Part shown: in pieces, positions 8,888 through 17,744 of the stretch | Numbering within the stretch: the first letter of the stretch is position 1 | Layout: each line of letters begins with the position of its first letter | DNA from: an uncultured Verrucomicrobiales bacterium | GTDB lineage: Bacteria > Verrucomicrobiota > Verrucomicrobiia > Verrucomicrobiales > Akkermansiaceae | Direction of reading: 5' to 3' | DNA: 64,000 nucleotides | Assembly (NCBI GenBank): GCA_937951675.1 | Contig: CALFBI010000011.1 | Coordinates: 25,515 to 89,514, forward strand | Program-made: the position numbers and the translations under genes | The notes under the pieces: model-generated | Database searches by the model: none | Seen by the model: only the letters and a program-made list of their open reading frames with translations | Told to the model about the DNA's origin: nothing

Positions 8888-11016
8888 GAATTTTTTCCTA
8901 CCTCCTCTATTCACCACTCTTGCTCTTATGGATGAGTGTAGGGGGAGTGTTGGCAAAAACATCAGAAGAAGAAACCGGAACTGGTTTTGAAGAATTTGCT
9001 CCTCAATATAATCAATATATCAAAAAATGGCTCTCGCAAGAGTATGCTCTGAAAGTAGAAGAAAGAGCCCAATTACTAAAAGAGTCATCTGCACAAGATT
9101 CTCAAAAAGAGGAAGGTGCCAGCAAAGTCAATGAGGATGAACTTGCGGATCTGAACCGAGCGGTAGAGAGACTCCAGTTTCGCTTAGAGCTTGGAGATTA
9201 TTTTGCACACTTTGAAGCCAGCGATCTTCCAAAAGATCTCATCTGGGAAAATGGAATGGATCAACCACTGATAGGTGACCCGAGGTCTAAAAAGGGTGGA
9301 GTGTATCGCACTTTTATGACGAGTTTTCCCCCGACATTGCGTCCTTTTGGCCCCAATTCGAATCATTCTTTTCGTGGGGATTTATATGATAAGTTAGGAG
9401 TGAGTCTCATAGGGGTTCACCCTAAAACAAAAGCTCTGATTCCAGGGTTAGCAACAGAGTGGGCTCTGAGTAAAGATGGTCGCACGATTTTCTACCGCTT
9501 GGATCCTGATGCCGCTTATAATGATGGAGTCAAAGTAAAAGCGCGCGATTTCCAAGTAGCGGCCTACCTTCGAGTTTCAGATCATGTTTTAGCTCCTTTT
9601 GCAAAGCAGTATTACCGTGAACAATTGGCTCAGATTGCGACATACGGAGAGGATGTCGTGGCGGTCAGCTTACCAGAGCCCAAGCCACACGGGGCCTTAG
9701 ATGGCAGTCTTTCACCTGCGCCCAGTCATTTTTATCAAGAATACGGTCCTGATTACGAGCAGCGTTATCAGTGGAAGGTCCCACCTACGACAGGCGCCTA
9801 CTATGTGAAGCCTGAAGATATTAAAAAAGGGGTTTCCATCACTCTGACCAGAGCGAAAGATTGGTGGGCCAAGGATAAGCGCTATTATCAGTATGCTTAT
9901 AATGTGGATAAAGTGCGCTACACTGTCATTCGTGACGAGAATAAAGCCTGGGAGCTTTTCCGTCTCGGCGAGCTTGATGCTTTTGGCCTGACTCGTCCCA
10001 ATTATTGGTATGAAAAGTCCGAGATAAGAGAGGTATTCAAAGGGTATATCGAACGCTATTGTTTTTATAATCAATACCCACGTATTCCTCGGGGCCTTTA
10101 CCTCAATCTCGCAGAGGAGGTTCTTAAAGATCTTAATACCCGCCAGGGGATCGGGTTTGCCATGAACTGGCAAAAGGTGATCGATGTGATTTATCAGGGA
10201 GACTATTCTCGTCTCCAAAGTTTCGCGCAAGGGTATGGCAAATACACCTTGTCAGGGTTGTCGGCTTCTCCCTATTCGATCCAAGAGGCACGCCAATCTT
10301 TTGCCAAAGCGGGTTATGTAAATGAGGGAGGTGATGGGATCTTGATTCAGGAGAATGGAAAACGCTTAGAGGTCGCTGTCTCGTATCGAAGTCTTGATCC
10401 TACGGCTGTGGCGACGATGACGATTCTAAAGGAAGAGGCTAAAAAAGCGGGGCTCGACCTTATTCTTGACGGGCAGGAGAATTCAGTCTTTTTCGGTAAG
10501 GTCGTCAAGAAAGAGCATCAAATGGCTTTTCTTGGATGGGGTGTTGGTTCGATTTCTCCAAGCTTCTATCAATTTTTCTACGGGAAAAACGCCTACGATG
10601 AGAAGGGGAACCGTAAGGCTAATACTAATAATATTAATAGTTACTCGGACCCAAAGATGGATGTGCTATGCAAAGCTCACCGTAATGCCAGGACCCAAGA
10701 AGAACTTCGTGAAGTGGGCTTAAAGATTCAAAAAATCATTCATGATGAAGCCATTTTTATTCCCTCCTATGCTAATGAATTTGTTCGGATTGGTTGTTGG
10801 CGTTGGATGCGTTGGCCCGATACTGAAGAGACCCGATTTTGTGCGCCACACTACTATTCACCTCTTGATTCCTATTTATTTTGGATTGATGAGGAAGTGA
10901 AGCAGGACACGTTATCAGCGAAACGAGTAGGGAAGGCTTTTCCTGAAGTGCAAAAGGTGATCGAAGAATATCGCTTAAAGAAAATCACCCCAACAAAGCA
11001 AACAGACCATGAGTGA
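8884..11016 (+). CDS. yejA: Peptide-binding protein, YejA type (SBP_bac_5)
   Basis: A 710-residue exported binding protein with a Sec-type signal peptide (about residues 1-24, ending 'GGVLA') and no lipobox Cys. Residues ~30-130 are an added hydrophilic, probably helical region rich in Glu, Lys and Gln. The family-5 binding domain follows: 'KKGGVYRTFMTSFPPTLRP', 'GLATEWALSKDGRTIFYRL', and a C-terminal lobe with 'FLGWGVGSISPSFYQFFYG'. This matches the YejA branch, which takes up peptides and peptide-nucleotide antibiotics of the microcin C type in enterobacteria; the substrate here is unknown. It overlaps yejE by 4 bp and oppD by 8 bp, so the five genes are translationally coupled. Confidence 0.9.
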   Translation: MRIFSYLLYSPLLLLWMSVGGVLAKTSEEETGTGFEEFAPQYNQYIKKWLSQEYALKVEERAQLLKESSAQDSQKEEGASKVNEDELADLNRAVERLQFRLELGDYFAHFEASDLPKDLIWENGMDQPLIGDPRSKKGGVYRTFMTSFPPTLRPFGPNSNHSFRGDLYDKLGVSLIGVHPKTKALIPGLATEWALSKDGRTIFYRLDPDAAYNDGVKVKARDFQVAAYLRVSDHVLAPFAKQYYREQLAQIATYGEDVVAVSLPEPKPHGALDGSLSPAPSHFYQEYGPDYEQRYQWKVPPTTGAYYVKPEDIKKGVSITLTRAKDWWAKDKRYYQYAYNVDKVRYTVIRDENKAWELFRLGELDAFGLTRPNYWYEKSEIREVFKGYIERYCFYNQYPRIPRGLYLNLAEEVLKDLNTRQGIGFAMNWQKVIDVIYQGDYSRLQSFAQGYGKYTLSGLSASPYSIQEARQSFAKAGYVNEGGDGILIQENGKRLEVAVSYRSLDPTAVATMTILKEEAKKAGLDLILDGQENSVFFGKVVKKEHQMAFLGWGVGSISPSFYQFFYGKNAYDEKGNRKANTNNINSYSDPKMDVLCKAHRNARTQEELREVGLKIQKIIHDEAIFIPSYANEFVRIGCWRWMRWPDTEETRFCAPHYYSPLDSYLFWIDEEVKQDTLSAKRVGKAFPEVQKVIEEYRLKKITPTKQTDHE

Positions 11017-12025
11017 GAGTTTACTGGAGATTCATAACTTGGTGACAAGTTTCCAAACTGATCGAGGTTGGGTTAGGGCCGTGGACCGAGTGAGTTTTGA
11101 TATTCCTGTAGGTAAAACGGTCGGTCTTGTTGGGGAGTCAGGTTGTGGGAAAAGTGTGACTGCAATGTCGATTGTGGATTTACTTCCGAAACCTGCAGGT
11201 CAAGTGCTGGAGGGGGAGATTTTATTCGAAGGAAAAGATTTACGACAAGTCAGTGACCGAGAGCTTCAAAAAGTGCGCGGAGGGCAAATTGGAATTATTT
11301 TTCAGGAGCCAATGGCAGCTTTGAACCCTGTTCACCGGATTGGCAAACAGCTCGTCGAAGCGATTCGTCTGCACCAAAAAATTTCTCACCGGAACGCTTT
11401 AAAGAAAGCGTTAAGCCTTCTCACCGAAGTCGGAATACCGGCTCCCGAAGAACGCCTCTCAGCTTATCCGCATCAGTTGTCAGGAGGAATGCGACAAAGA
11501 GTGATGATCGCGATCGCCTTGAGTTGTGACCCGAAGCTTCTCATCGCAGATGAACCCACGACCGCTTTAGATGTTACGGTCCAGTCTCAGATTCTAGATC
11601 TGATTCAAAAGCTGCAAAAAGAAAGAGGGATGTCGACTTTACTCATTACTCATGATCTTGGAGTTGTTGCTCAATGCACCGATGAGGTGGTGGTGATGTA
11701 TGCGGGCCGAATAGTCGAGCGAGCCAGAACGACAGAGCTTTTCGCTCATCCCCGACATGCTTATACGCAGGGTTTATTAGCTTCGATTCCTCGCTTAGAC
11801 CGAGAGCCCCAAACAGAGCTCCCGACGATTCCAGGGCAAGTTGCCTCTATTACTGATTTTGTGCATGGGTGTCGGTTTTGTCAGCGTTTAGAACGTGAAG
11901 ATGCAGATCCTGATGAACGTCCCACGATAAAAAATATCGCGCCAATGCATAGTGTCGAGAACTGCCCGCTTTGTGTTACCTTAACTCCTCAATATGATGT
12001 CCCAAGACCTGTTACACATCTCTGA
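11009..12025 (+). CDS. oppD: Peptide ABC transporter ATP-binding protein, OppD/DppD type
   Basis: A 338-residue cytoplasmic ATPase. Walker A is 'GESGCGKS' (42-49), the ABC signature 'LSGGMRQRV' (157-165) and Walker B 'LLIADEPT' (177-184), followed by the D-loop 'TALD' and the switch His in '[10 protein letters not shown]'. The C-terminal oligopeptide-transporter extension has Cys residues in 'GCRFCQR' and 'NCPLC', which in OppD/DppD proteins bind an iron-sulfur cluster. In E. coli the Yej system uses one fused double ATPase (YejF); here the two halves are separate genes. It overlaps yejA by 8 bp and oppF by about 32 bp. It may also energise the ATPase-less oppABC cluster. Confidence 0.93.
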   Translation: MSESLLEIHNLVTSFQTDRGWVRAVDRVSFDIPVGKTVGLVGESGCGKSVTAMSIVDLLPKPAGQVLEGEILFEGKDLRQVSDRELQKVRGGQIGIIFQEPMAALNPVHRIGKQLVEAIRLHQKISHRNALKKALSLLTEVGIPAPEERLSAYPHQLSGGMRQRVMIAIALSCDPKLLIADEPTTALDVTVQSQILDLIQKLQKERGMSTLLITHDLGVVAQCTDEVVVMYAGRIVERARTTELFAHPRHAYTQGLLASIPRLDREPQTELPTIPGQVASITDFVHGCRFCQRLEREDADPDERPTIKNIAPMHSVENCPLCVTLTPQYDVPRPVTHL

Positions 12026-13001
12026 TCTTAAAGTTCACTTTCCAGTGCGAGGAGGGATTTTATCTCGCACTCGAGGTTCGGTGAAAGCAGTTGATGGAGT
12101 CTCCCTGCAAATAAAGGAGGGCGAGACACTTGGGCTCGTTGGAGAATCAGGTTGCGGGAAATCAACTCTAGGGAAAGCGATTCTAAGACTGGTTGATCCG
12201 ACTTCAGGGGTGATTCAATACGCTGGTCGTAATATAACACAATTGAAACCGCGTCAGATGCTTCCAATTCGAGAACGAGTGCAGATGGTTTTTCAGGACC
12301 CTTCCGAGTCCTTGGATCCTCGGATGTCTGTTGGGGAATTGCTCATGGAGCCTCTCGTGATTTACGGAAAGGGAAATGCCGTGGAGCGGAAGCAATGGGT
12401 TGCTGCTTTGTTAGATCGAGTCGGTTTACCGGCAAAATCGATCGACAAATTTCCGCATGAGTTCTCAGGGGGGCAACGGCAACGAGTTGGAATTGCAAGG
12501 GCCTTGGCTCTCAATCCGAAGTTAATTGTCTTAGATGAGCCCGTTTCGGCGCTCGATGTCTCGGTGCAGTCACAAGTGCTCAACCTGCTTCGTGAGTTAC
12601 AGGTTGAACTCGGCTTAAGTTATCTTTTCATTGCACATGACCTGGCGGTGGTAAAACACCTCTCGGATCGAGTTGCCGTGATGTATTTAGGTAAGATTGT
12701 CGAGACGGCGCACGCACAGGATTTGTATAAAGACCCTCGTCATGCTTATACCAAGGCGTTGATCGATTCTATTCCCGTTCCTGACCCGACTCAGAAACGG
12801 GAGAGTGTGATCGTGCCAGGAGAGGTTCCTTCCCCACTCAATCCTCCTGCCGGAAGCGCGTTTGGTCATCGCATGAATCATCCCAAATATGAAGAGACGA
12901 TTGGGATGGAGATGATGATGGGGGAAATAGCCCCAGACCATTTCGTCGTTGCGGACCCCTGTTGCGTGAGCGAGGAAGATTATAAAGCGATTGTTTTTTA
13001 G
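11994..13001 (+). CDS. oppF: Peptide ABC transporter ATP-binding protein, OppF/DppF type
   Basis: A 335-residue ATPase, last gene of the yejB-yejE-yejA-oppD-oppF operon. It has Walker A 'GESGCGKS' (about 50-57), ABC signature 'FSGGQRQRV', Walker B 'LIVLDEPVSALD', the switch His in 'FIAHDLAVVKHL' and the C-terminal oligo_HPY segment 'DPRHAYTKALIDSIPVPDP'. It should form the ATPase heterodimer with OppD. The ATG at 11994 (a second in-frame ATG follows at 11997) lies inside the end of oppD, a 32-bp overlap that suggests coupled translation. The length is standard for the family. Confidence 0.93.
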   Translation: MMSQDLLHISDLKVHFPVRGGILSRTRGSVKAVDGVSLQIKEGETLGLVGESGCGKSTLGKAILRLVDPTSGVIQYAGRNITQLKPRQMLPIRERVQMVFQDPSESLDPRMSVGELLMEPLVIYGKGNAVERKQWVAALLDRVGLPAKSIDKFPHEFSGGQRQRVGIARALALNPKLIVLDEPVSALDVSVQSQVLNLLRELQVELGLSYLFIAHDLAVVKHLSDRVAVMYLGKIVETAHAQDLYKDPRHAYTKALIDSIPVPDPTQKRESVIVPGEVPSPLNPPAGSAFGHRMNHPKYEETIGMEMMMGEIAPDHFVVADPCCVSEEDYKAIVF

Positions 13002-13131
13002 AAAGGTTGAGGCCTTATTTTGAACTCTATGAGATGAAAGAGGGGGCTTGAGGCTCTTTTGAAGTCTTTTTTCTCAGATATTACCCTTTCCCGCTTGTCT
13101 GAGTGGTTCCTTTTTCAGAGAAACTCCCCTG

Positions 13132-14397
13132 ATGAACATTCTTGTAGTTGGTAAAGGTGGTCGCGAGCACGCGCTTCTCAAAGCATTATCGGAGTCTCCC
13201 TCGTCTCCGCGTCTCTACAGTTTCCCTGGAAGTGATGCAATCGAGTCTCTCGCGACTCTTGTTGAGGCTGATGGCTTGGCGAGTTTGATTGCTAAAATGA
13301 AAGAGCTTTCGATCGATCTTTGTGTCGCAGGAGAGGAAAGCTATTTGGTAAAGGACGAAGGTCTTGCTAATGCTTGTGCGGCAGCAGGGATTCCTTGTTG
13401 GGGCCCACCGAAAGAAGGCGCTCAACTCGAAGCGAGTAAAGAGTTCGCGAAGGAATTTATGAACCGCCAAGGCATCCCGACTGGGAAGGCGACAGGTTGT
13501 GCCACGGCTGATGAGGCCCGCGCCGCAATTGCGGGAGTTTATCCGACCGTTTTAAAGTTCGACGGACTGGCGGCCGGAAAAGGTGTCGCGGTTTGTTTCA
13601 CGGAGGCGGAAGCGGAAGACTTTCTCAAAGAAGTCATGGAAGAACGCCGCTTTGGTGCAGGTCGTCTTTTAGTAGAAGAATGCCTCATCGGGCCCGAGGT
13701 TTCAGTTTTTGCCGCAGTGAGCGGAGATCAGTATCAGATTTTCACCCCAGCACGTGACTATAAGCGCGCTCTCGACGGTGATAAAGGACCCAATACAGGA
13801 GGAATGGGAGCCGTAGCGAGCTTGAGCCTCGTCACAAAAGAGGAGCTTGCTCAAATCGAGGAAACGATTGTGAAGCCAACTGTAGCAGGTCTAGTGAAAG
13901 AGAAGCTTGGTTATAAAGGCTTTATTTACTTTGGATTGATGATGACGAAGGAAGGTCCTAAAATTATCGAATACAATTGCCGCTTTGGAGATCCTGAATG
14001 CCAAGCCGTGATGCCTCTTATGGAGGGAGATCTGGCCACTTATTGTTTGAAAGGAGCACAGGGCGAACTTGATCGGAGTTTGATTCGTTTTAAGCAAGGG
14101 TGGAGCGTTTGTTTAATCCTCGCCTCTGCAGGTTATCCTGTGACTTCACGTTCGGGAGATGTGATTACCGGTTTTGAACAGGTGGAAGGAGCTTCAGTCT
14201 ATCATGCTGGCACAAAGAAAAATGCAGCAGGCCAGTGGGAGACTAATGGAGGCCGTGTTCTTGCCGTCGTCGCTCAAAGCGAGGATCGAGGCAGCGCGGT
14301 GAAACAGGCCTACGAGCAGGTTTCACATCTGCAATTTGAGGGAGCGCAAAGACGTAACGACATCGGCATTATGAACTTTGCTCCTTTAAAATCATGA
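13132..14397 (+). CDS. purD: Phosphoribosylamine-glycine ligase (GAR synthetase)
   Basis: A 421-residue ATP-grasp enzyme that joins glycine to 5-phosphoribosylamine, the second step of purine synthesis. Diagnostic features are the N-terminal 'VVGKGGREHALLKAL', the ATP-grasp segment 'VLKFDGLAAGKGVAVC', the signature 'RDYKRALDGDKGPNTGGMGA' and 'EYNCRFGDPECQAVMP'. The length is normal. It heads an operon whose other members are pyrimidine genes; its stop overlaps the pyrR start by 4 bp. The 130-bp leader upstream shows no riboswitch or PyrR-type attenuator that I can recognise. Confidence 0.95.
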   Translation: MNILVVGKGGREHALLKALSESPSSPRLYSFPGSDAIESLATLVEADGLASLIAKMKELSIDLCVAGEESYLVKDEGLANACAAAGIPCWGPPKEGAQLEASKEFAKEFMNRQGIPTGKATGCATADEARAAIAGVYPTVLKFDGLAAGKGVAVCFTEAEAEDFLKEVMEERRFGAGRLLVEECLIGPEVSVFAAVSGDQYQIFTPARDYKRALDGDKGPNTGGMGAVASLSLVTKEELAQIEETIVKPTVAGLVKEKLGYKGFIYFGLMMTKEGPKIIEYNCRFGDPECQAVMPLMEGDLATYCLKGAQGELDRSLIRFKQGWSVCLILASAGYPVTSRSGDVITGFEQVEGASVYHAGTKKNAAGQWETNGGRVLAVVAQSEDRGSAVKQAYEQVSHLQFEGAQRRNDIGIMNFAPLKS

Positions 14398-14912
14398 TGG
14401 GCCCAGACGAGCTTTATCAAGGAGTTCAGACGCTGGCTTCTTTGATTCGAGAGAACCTATCAGACGCTCCCGTGGCGATTGTTGGTATCCGGAGTCGCGG
14501 CGATGAGGTTGCCGAGCGCCTTTGCCATGAGCTCGCTTCAGAAGAAGACCGTGAGGTGGACTTCGGAGTGCTGGATATTTCTCTCTACCGTGATGATTAC
14601 GGGCATCTCACCTCAAACCCAAAGCTAGAAGGCAGTGATCTGTCTTTCGACGTGGAAGGCGCTCACATCATTCTGGTGGATGACGTGCTTTTCACAGGCC
14701 GCACCATTCGGGCCGCACTCGATGCTTTGGCCGATTATGGCCGCCCAGGGAAAGTCGAATTGGCGGTTTTAATTGACCGCGGGCATCGCGAGCTACCAAT
14801 TCAGCCTGATTACGTCGGAATCAAGTTAGAAACAGAGCGAAAAGACCATGTGCTTGTGAAACTTGAAAATACCGATGGCGAAGATTCCGTAGAAATTGTA
14901 AAAGCTTCTTGA
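14394..14912 (+). CDS. pyrR: PyrR, pyrimidine regulator / uracil phosphoribosyltransferase
   Basis: A 172-residue type I phosphoribosyltransferase. The PRPP-binding loop is 'IILVDDVLFTGRTIRAAL' (about 92-109), and 'VGIRSRGDEVAERL' near residue 30 is typical of PyrR. PyrR of Gram-positives binds pyr mRNA leaders in response to UMP and has weak uracil phosphoribosyltransferase activity. Here it directly precedes pyrB and pyrC, which supports a regulatory role, but no anti-antiterminator motif was found in the short intergenic spaces. It overlaps purD by 4 bp and is 3 bp from pyrB. Two in-frame ATG codons open the gene. Confidence 0.93.
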   Translation: MMGPDELYQGVQTLASLIRENLSDAPVAIVGIRSRGDEVAERLCHELASEEDREVDFGVLDISLYRDDYGHLTSNPKLEGSDLSFDVEGAHIILVDDVLFTGRTIRAALDALADYGRPGKVELAVLIDRGHRELPIQPDYVGIKLETERKDHVLVKLENTDGEDSVEIVKAS

Positions 14913-14915
14913 AGA

Positions 14916-15851
14916 ATGAGTGTAGCACGTAAAGACCTCTTAGATATCGAGTCACTGAGTCGAGAAGATATCGATTCCATTTTAGAGCAAGCAAGTCCTT
15001 TTAAAGAGCTTTTTACCCGTTCTGTGAAGAAGGTGCCTGCTCTGAAGGGAAAATCTGTTTTGATGCTTTTCTATGAACCAAGCACCCGCACGCTCTCTTC
15101 TTTTGAGGTCGCGGCCAAGAGGCTTTCCGCGGATGTGACGAATTTCGACGTGCCCCATTCTTCTGTCGTTAAAGGCGAATCGATTCAGGATACGATCGCA
15201 ACCTTGCAGGCAATGCGCACCGATTACATCGTGGTGCGACATCAGATGCCGGGACTTCCTGCGATGCTTTCTCGCATGACACAGGCTTCGGTGATTAATG
15301 CTGGAGACGGCGCCCATGCTCATCCTACGCAAGCTTTACTCGACGCCTTTACGCTCAAGGAAGTGTTTCCCGATCAGGTGAATAAGAGAGTCCTCATTGT
15401 CGGTGATGTTCTCCATAGTAGGGTTGCACGCTCGACGAGCACTTTGTTTAAGAAATTAGGAGTCGAGGTTGCCTTCTTAGGTCCTGGGTCTCTTGTTCCT
15501 GAATATTGTGCGCCCGAAATCCCTCGTTTCACCAGTTATGAAGACGCGATGAAGTGGAAGCCAGATGTGGTCTACTTACTTCGCGTCCAGATGGAGCGTC
15601 AAAAAGCTCAGTTCTTCCCAAGCCTTCGCGAATATCATCAACTTTTTGGAATCACTTCCGAACGGCTCAAACAACTTTCCGACGCGGGAGTTTACATCAT
15701 GCACCCTGGTCCTGTGAACCGAGGAGTAGAGCTCTGTCATGAGGTAATGGAATATGAGAGATCTCTCATTAACCAACAAGTGGAGAACGGCATCGCGGCG
15801 CGAATGGCAGCTCTGTATTACTTGAAGCCTCAAACAGGCACCCTTACTTAA
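14916..15851 (+). CDS. pyrB: Aspartate carbamoyltransferase catalytic subunit
   Basis: A 311-residue enzyme that condenses carbamoyl phosphate and aspartate, the first committed step of pyrimidine synthesis. Substrate motifs are 'STRT' (56-59) within 'FYEPSTRTLSSFE' for carbamoyl phosphate, 'HPTQALLD' (136-143), and 'VQMERQ' plus 'MHPGPVNRG' at the aspartate site. The length matches class B/C catalytic chains. No regulatory subunit PyrI is encoded nearby; regulation may be left to PyrR, and in bacteria lacking PyrI this chain often associates with dihydroorotase, encoded next. Confidence 0.95.
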   Translation: MSVARKDLLDIESLSREDIDSILEQASPFKELFTRSVKKVPALKGKSVLMLFYEPSTRTLSSFEVAAKRLSADVTNFDVPHSSVVKGESIQDTIATLQAMRTDYIVVRHQMPGLPAMLSRMTQASVINAGDGAHAHPTQALLDAFTLKEVFPDQVNKRVLIVGDVLHSRVARSTSTLFKKLGVEVAFLGPGSLVPEYCAPEIPRFTSYEDAMKWKPDVVYLLRVQMERQKAQFFPSLREYHQLFGITSERLKQLSDAGVYIMHPGPVNRGVELCHEVMEYERSLINQQVENGIAARMAALYYLKPQTGTLT

Positions 15852-15865
15852 TTTTATCTATTTTT

Positions 15866-17152
15866 ATGTCTGATTTACTTTTCCGCAATGTCCGGATCGC
15901 TTCTGAAGAAGCGGCTGTGACTGAATCTCAAGATGTTCTCATTCAAGAGGGCGTCATCCAGCGCATTGGCCAGAATCTCGTCGCTCCTGAAGGAGTTAAG
16001 GTTGTTGAAGGGGCCGGCCGCCTTCTCATGCCAGCGATGTTCGACACTCATGTTCATTTCCGCGAGCCTGGAGGGGAGCATAAAGAGACGATTCAGTCTG
16101 GATCAGAAGCGGCTATTAATGGAGGAATCACCGGGGTGGTGATGATGCCGAACACGACTCCTGCGATTGATTCAGGAGCGGTGGTAAAACAAGTCTTGGC
16201 AAAAGCGAAAGAAGTGAGCCGAATCCCAGTGCTGACTTCGGGGTGTATTACAAAAGGTCGGGAAGGGAAAGAATTAGCAGCGATGAGCGGAATGCGTGAT
16301 CAAGGCGTTGTTATGATCACCGATGATGGTGATGCGGTTCCTGAGTCGAGCACTTTATTACGTGCTATGCAGTATGCTGAGAATTTTGATTGTTTTTTTG
16401 CGAGTCATTGCGAAGTCGAAGATCTCGCTGGGCCTCGGGCCATGAATGAGGGAGCGATGAGTTATAAACTCGGGATTCAAGGGAGTCCTGCTATTGCAGA
16501 AGAAATCTGCTTAGACCGTGATATTAGGATCGCTCATGCCGCAGGAGCTCATGTTCATATTCAGCATGTTTCTTCCGCGCTAGGAATGGAAACGATTCGC
16601 TGGTGGAAGACGATGGGAGCTAAGGTTACGGCTGAAGTTTCTCCTCACCACCTCTTATTCTGTGATGAAGATATTGGTGACTACGATACTCACTATAAGA
16701 TGAACCCTCCTTTGCGGACAAAGAAAGATAATGAGCTTCTCTTACAGGGATTTAAAGAGGGTGTCTTTGATATTCTTGCGACGGATCATGCGCCTCATGC
16801 AGAGTTCGAAAAGCAACAAGATTTCGTCAATGCACCCAATGGGATCACTGGGTTAGAAACAGCTCTCATTTCGATGTATCATTATTTCGTAAAAGAAGAG
16901 AAGTTAACTTGGCAGGATCTCGTCCTTCGTTATTCAGCTGAACCTCGCCGAATGATGCGTTTAGCCCCTGTTCCGATTTCAGAAGGAGCTCGAGTTGATT
17001 TGCTTCTTTTTAATGAGGAAGGAGAGACTACTTTTACAAAGGATTATATGAAGTCTCTTAGCTCAAATACCCCATTTCTTGATAAAACGCTTACTGGGAG
17101 TATTGACATGGTTGTCTTAGGAGATCGGGTATTACTGGAGCGAAATATTTAA
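15866..17152 (+). CDS. pyrC: Dihydroorotase, class I
   Basis: A 428-residue amidohydrolase-fold enzyme that cyclises carbamoyl aspartate to dihydroorotate. The first metal-binding motif is 'HVHFREPG' (62-69) and the later catalytic Asp is in 'TDHAPH' (near 305). 'SHCEVEDL' and 'IQHVSSALGMETI' supply the middle histidines. The start at 15866 follows pyrB by 14 bp. Together with pyrB it completes carbamoyl phosphate to dihydroorotate in this operon; pyrD, pyrE, pyrF and carAB are elsewhere. Confidence 0.95.
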   Translation: MSDLLFRNVRIASEEAAVTESQDVLIQEGVIQRIGQNLVAPEGVKVVEGAGRLLMPAMFDTHVHFREPGGEHKETIQSGSEAAINGGITGVVMMPNTTPAIDSGAVVKQVLAKAKEVSRIPVLTSGCITKGREGKELAAMSGMRDQGVVMITDDGDAVPESSTLLRAMQYAENFDCFFASHCEVEDLAGPRAMNEGAMSYKLGIQGSPAIAEEICLDRDIRIAHAAGAHVHIQHVSSALGMETIRWWKTMGAKVTAEVSPHHLLFCDEDIGDYDTHYKMNPPLRTKKDNELLLQGFKEGVFDILATDHAPHAEFEKQQDFVNAPNGITGLETALISMYHYFVKEEKLTWQDLVLRYSAEPRRMMRLAPVPISEGARVDLLLFNEEGETTFTKDYMKSLSSNTPFLDKTLTGSIDMVVLGDRVLLERNI

Positions 17153-17158
17153 AATAAA

Positions 17159-17539
17159 ATGAAACGACAATTTCTTATTCTTTTTTTCTTAGGAGTTTTT
17201 TCCATGGTTTCACGAGCTGGTGAGGCTCCTGAAACAGTAGAAACGACCCTTAAAGTTCTTTTAAAGGCGGTAAAGGAAGCAAACCTAGCTCAATTTGAAT
17301 CGGTCTGTGATGACAGGATGAAAGAGACCATGACCGAGAAGATTTTCACAAAGGTTTCAGATGATCTCTCCAAGGTGATGAAAGAAGGATACCGCAAAGA
17401 ATATTTAGGCGTCATTGATAAGCATCAAGCAAAAGTTTATCTTTGGAAGGTCGACTTTCAACGTGGTGGGTATCCTGATATGCTAGCCGAGATGACGGTC
17501 ATTCCTTCAGGCCAAGTCGCTGGTTTTTTCATTCGTTAA
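17159..17539 (+). CDS. Small exported protein of unknown function
   Basis: A 126-residue protein with a Sec signal peptide (about 1-20, 'FLILFFLGVFSMVSRAG'). The mature part is small and mixed alpha/beta: a helix-rich half ('TLKVLLKAVKEANLAQFESV') followed by predicted strands ('KVYLWKVDFQRGG', 'LAEMTVIPSGQVAGFFI'). The overall look resembles NTF2/DUF4878-like small domains, but I do not recognise a family with certainty. It starts 6 bp after pyrC, so it probably rides on the purD-pyrRBC transcript, although an envelope protein makes no obvious sense in pyrimidine synthesis. Confidence 0.7.
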   Translation: MKRQFLILFFLGVFSMVSRAGEAPETVETTLKVLLKAVKEANLAQFESVCDDRMKETMTEKIFTKVSDDLSKVMKEGYRKEYLGVIDKHQAKVYLWKVDFQRGGYPDMLAEMTVIPSGQVAGFFIR

Positions 17540-17704
17540 ATGAGATGAGAAAGTGGGGTGTTTGGATCCCAGCTGCTACAGACTTACGTTCTGCTTGATT
17601 GTGGAGTAGTCTCTTTGTTTTTAGAGCAAAGTTTATTTCGGAGCGGCTGATACTCTGAGAATGTTTTACTGACACCGCCAAGCTCTGTTCTGTAGAATCG
17701 AGAC
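17540..17704. other. Intergenic region between the pyr operon and parC
   Basis: I see no convincing terminator hairpin with a T-run and no small ORF with a good start here. The parC promoter-like element lies at its downstream edge. Confidence 0.5.
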
Positions 17705-17733
17705 TTGCTCAATTATTTAAGATTTCTTAATAA
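17705..17733 (+). promoter_or_regulatory. Promoter-like -35/-10 pair before parC
   Basis: TTGCTC (17705-17710), 17-bp spacer, TAATAA (17728-17733). The predicted start of transcription is about 17740, only 4-5 nt before the parC ATG at 17745, so the mRNA would be nearly leaderless. Read by eye. Confidence 0.45.
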
Positions 17734-17744
17734 TCTCAGGCATC

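Noticed and set aside
13002..13131. PyrR attenuator or terminator before purD
   Set aside because: Only a 6-bp stem (13037-13042 with 13054-13059) with an 11-nt loop is seen; there is no PyrR-binding loop consensus, so it is too weak to call.
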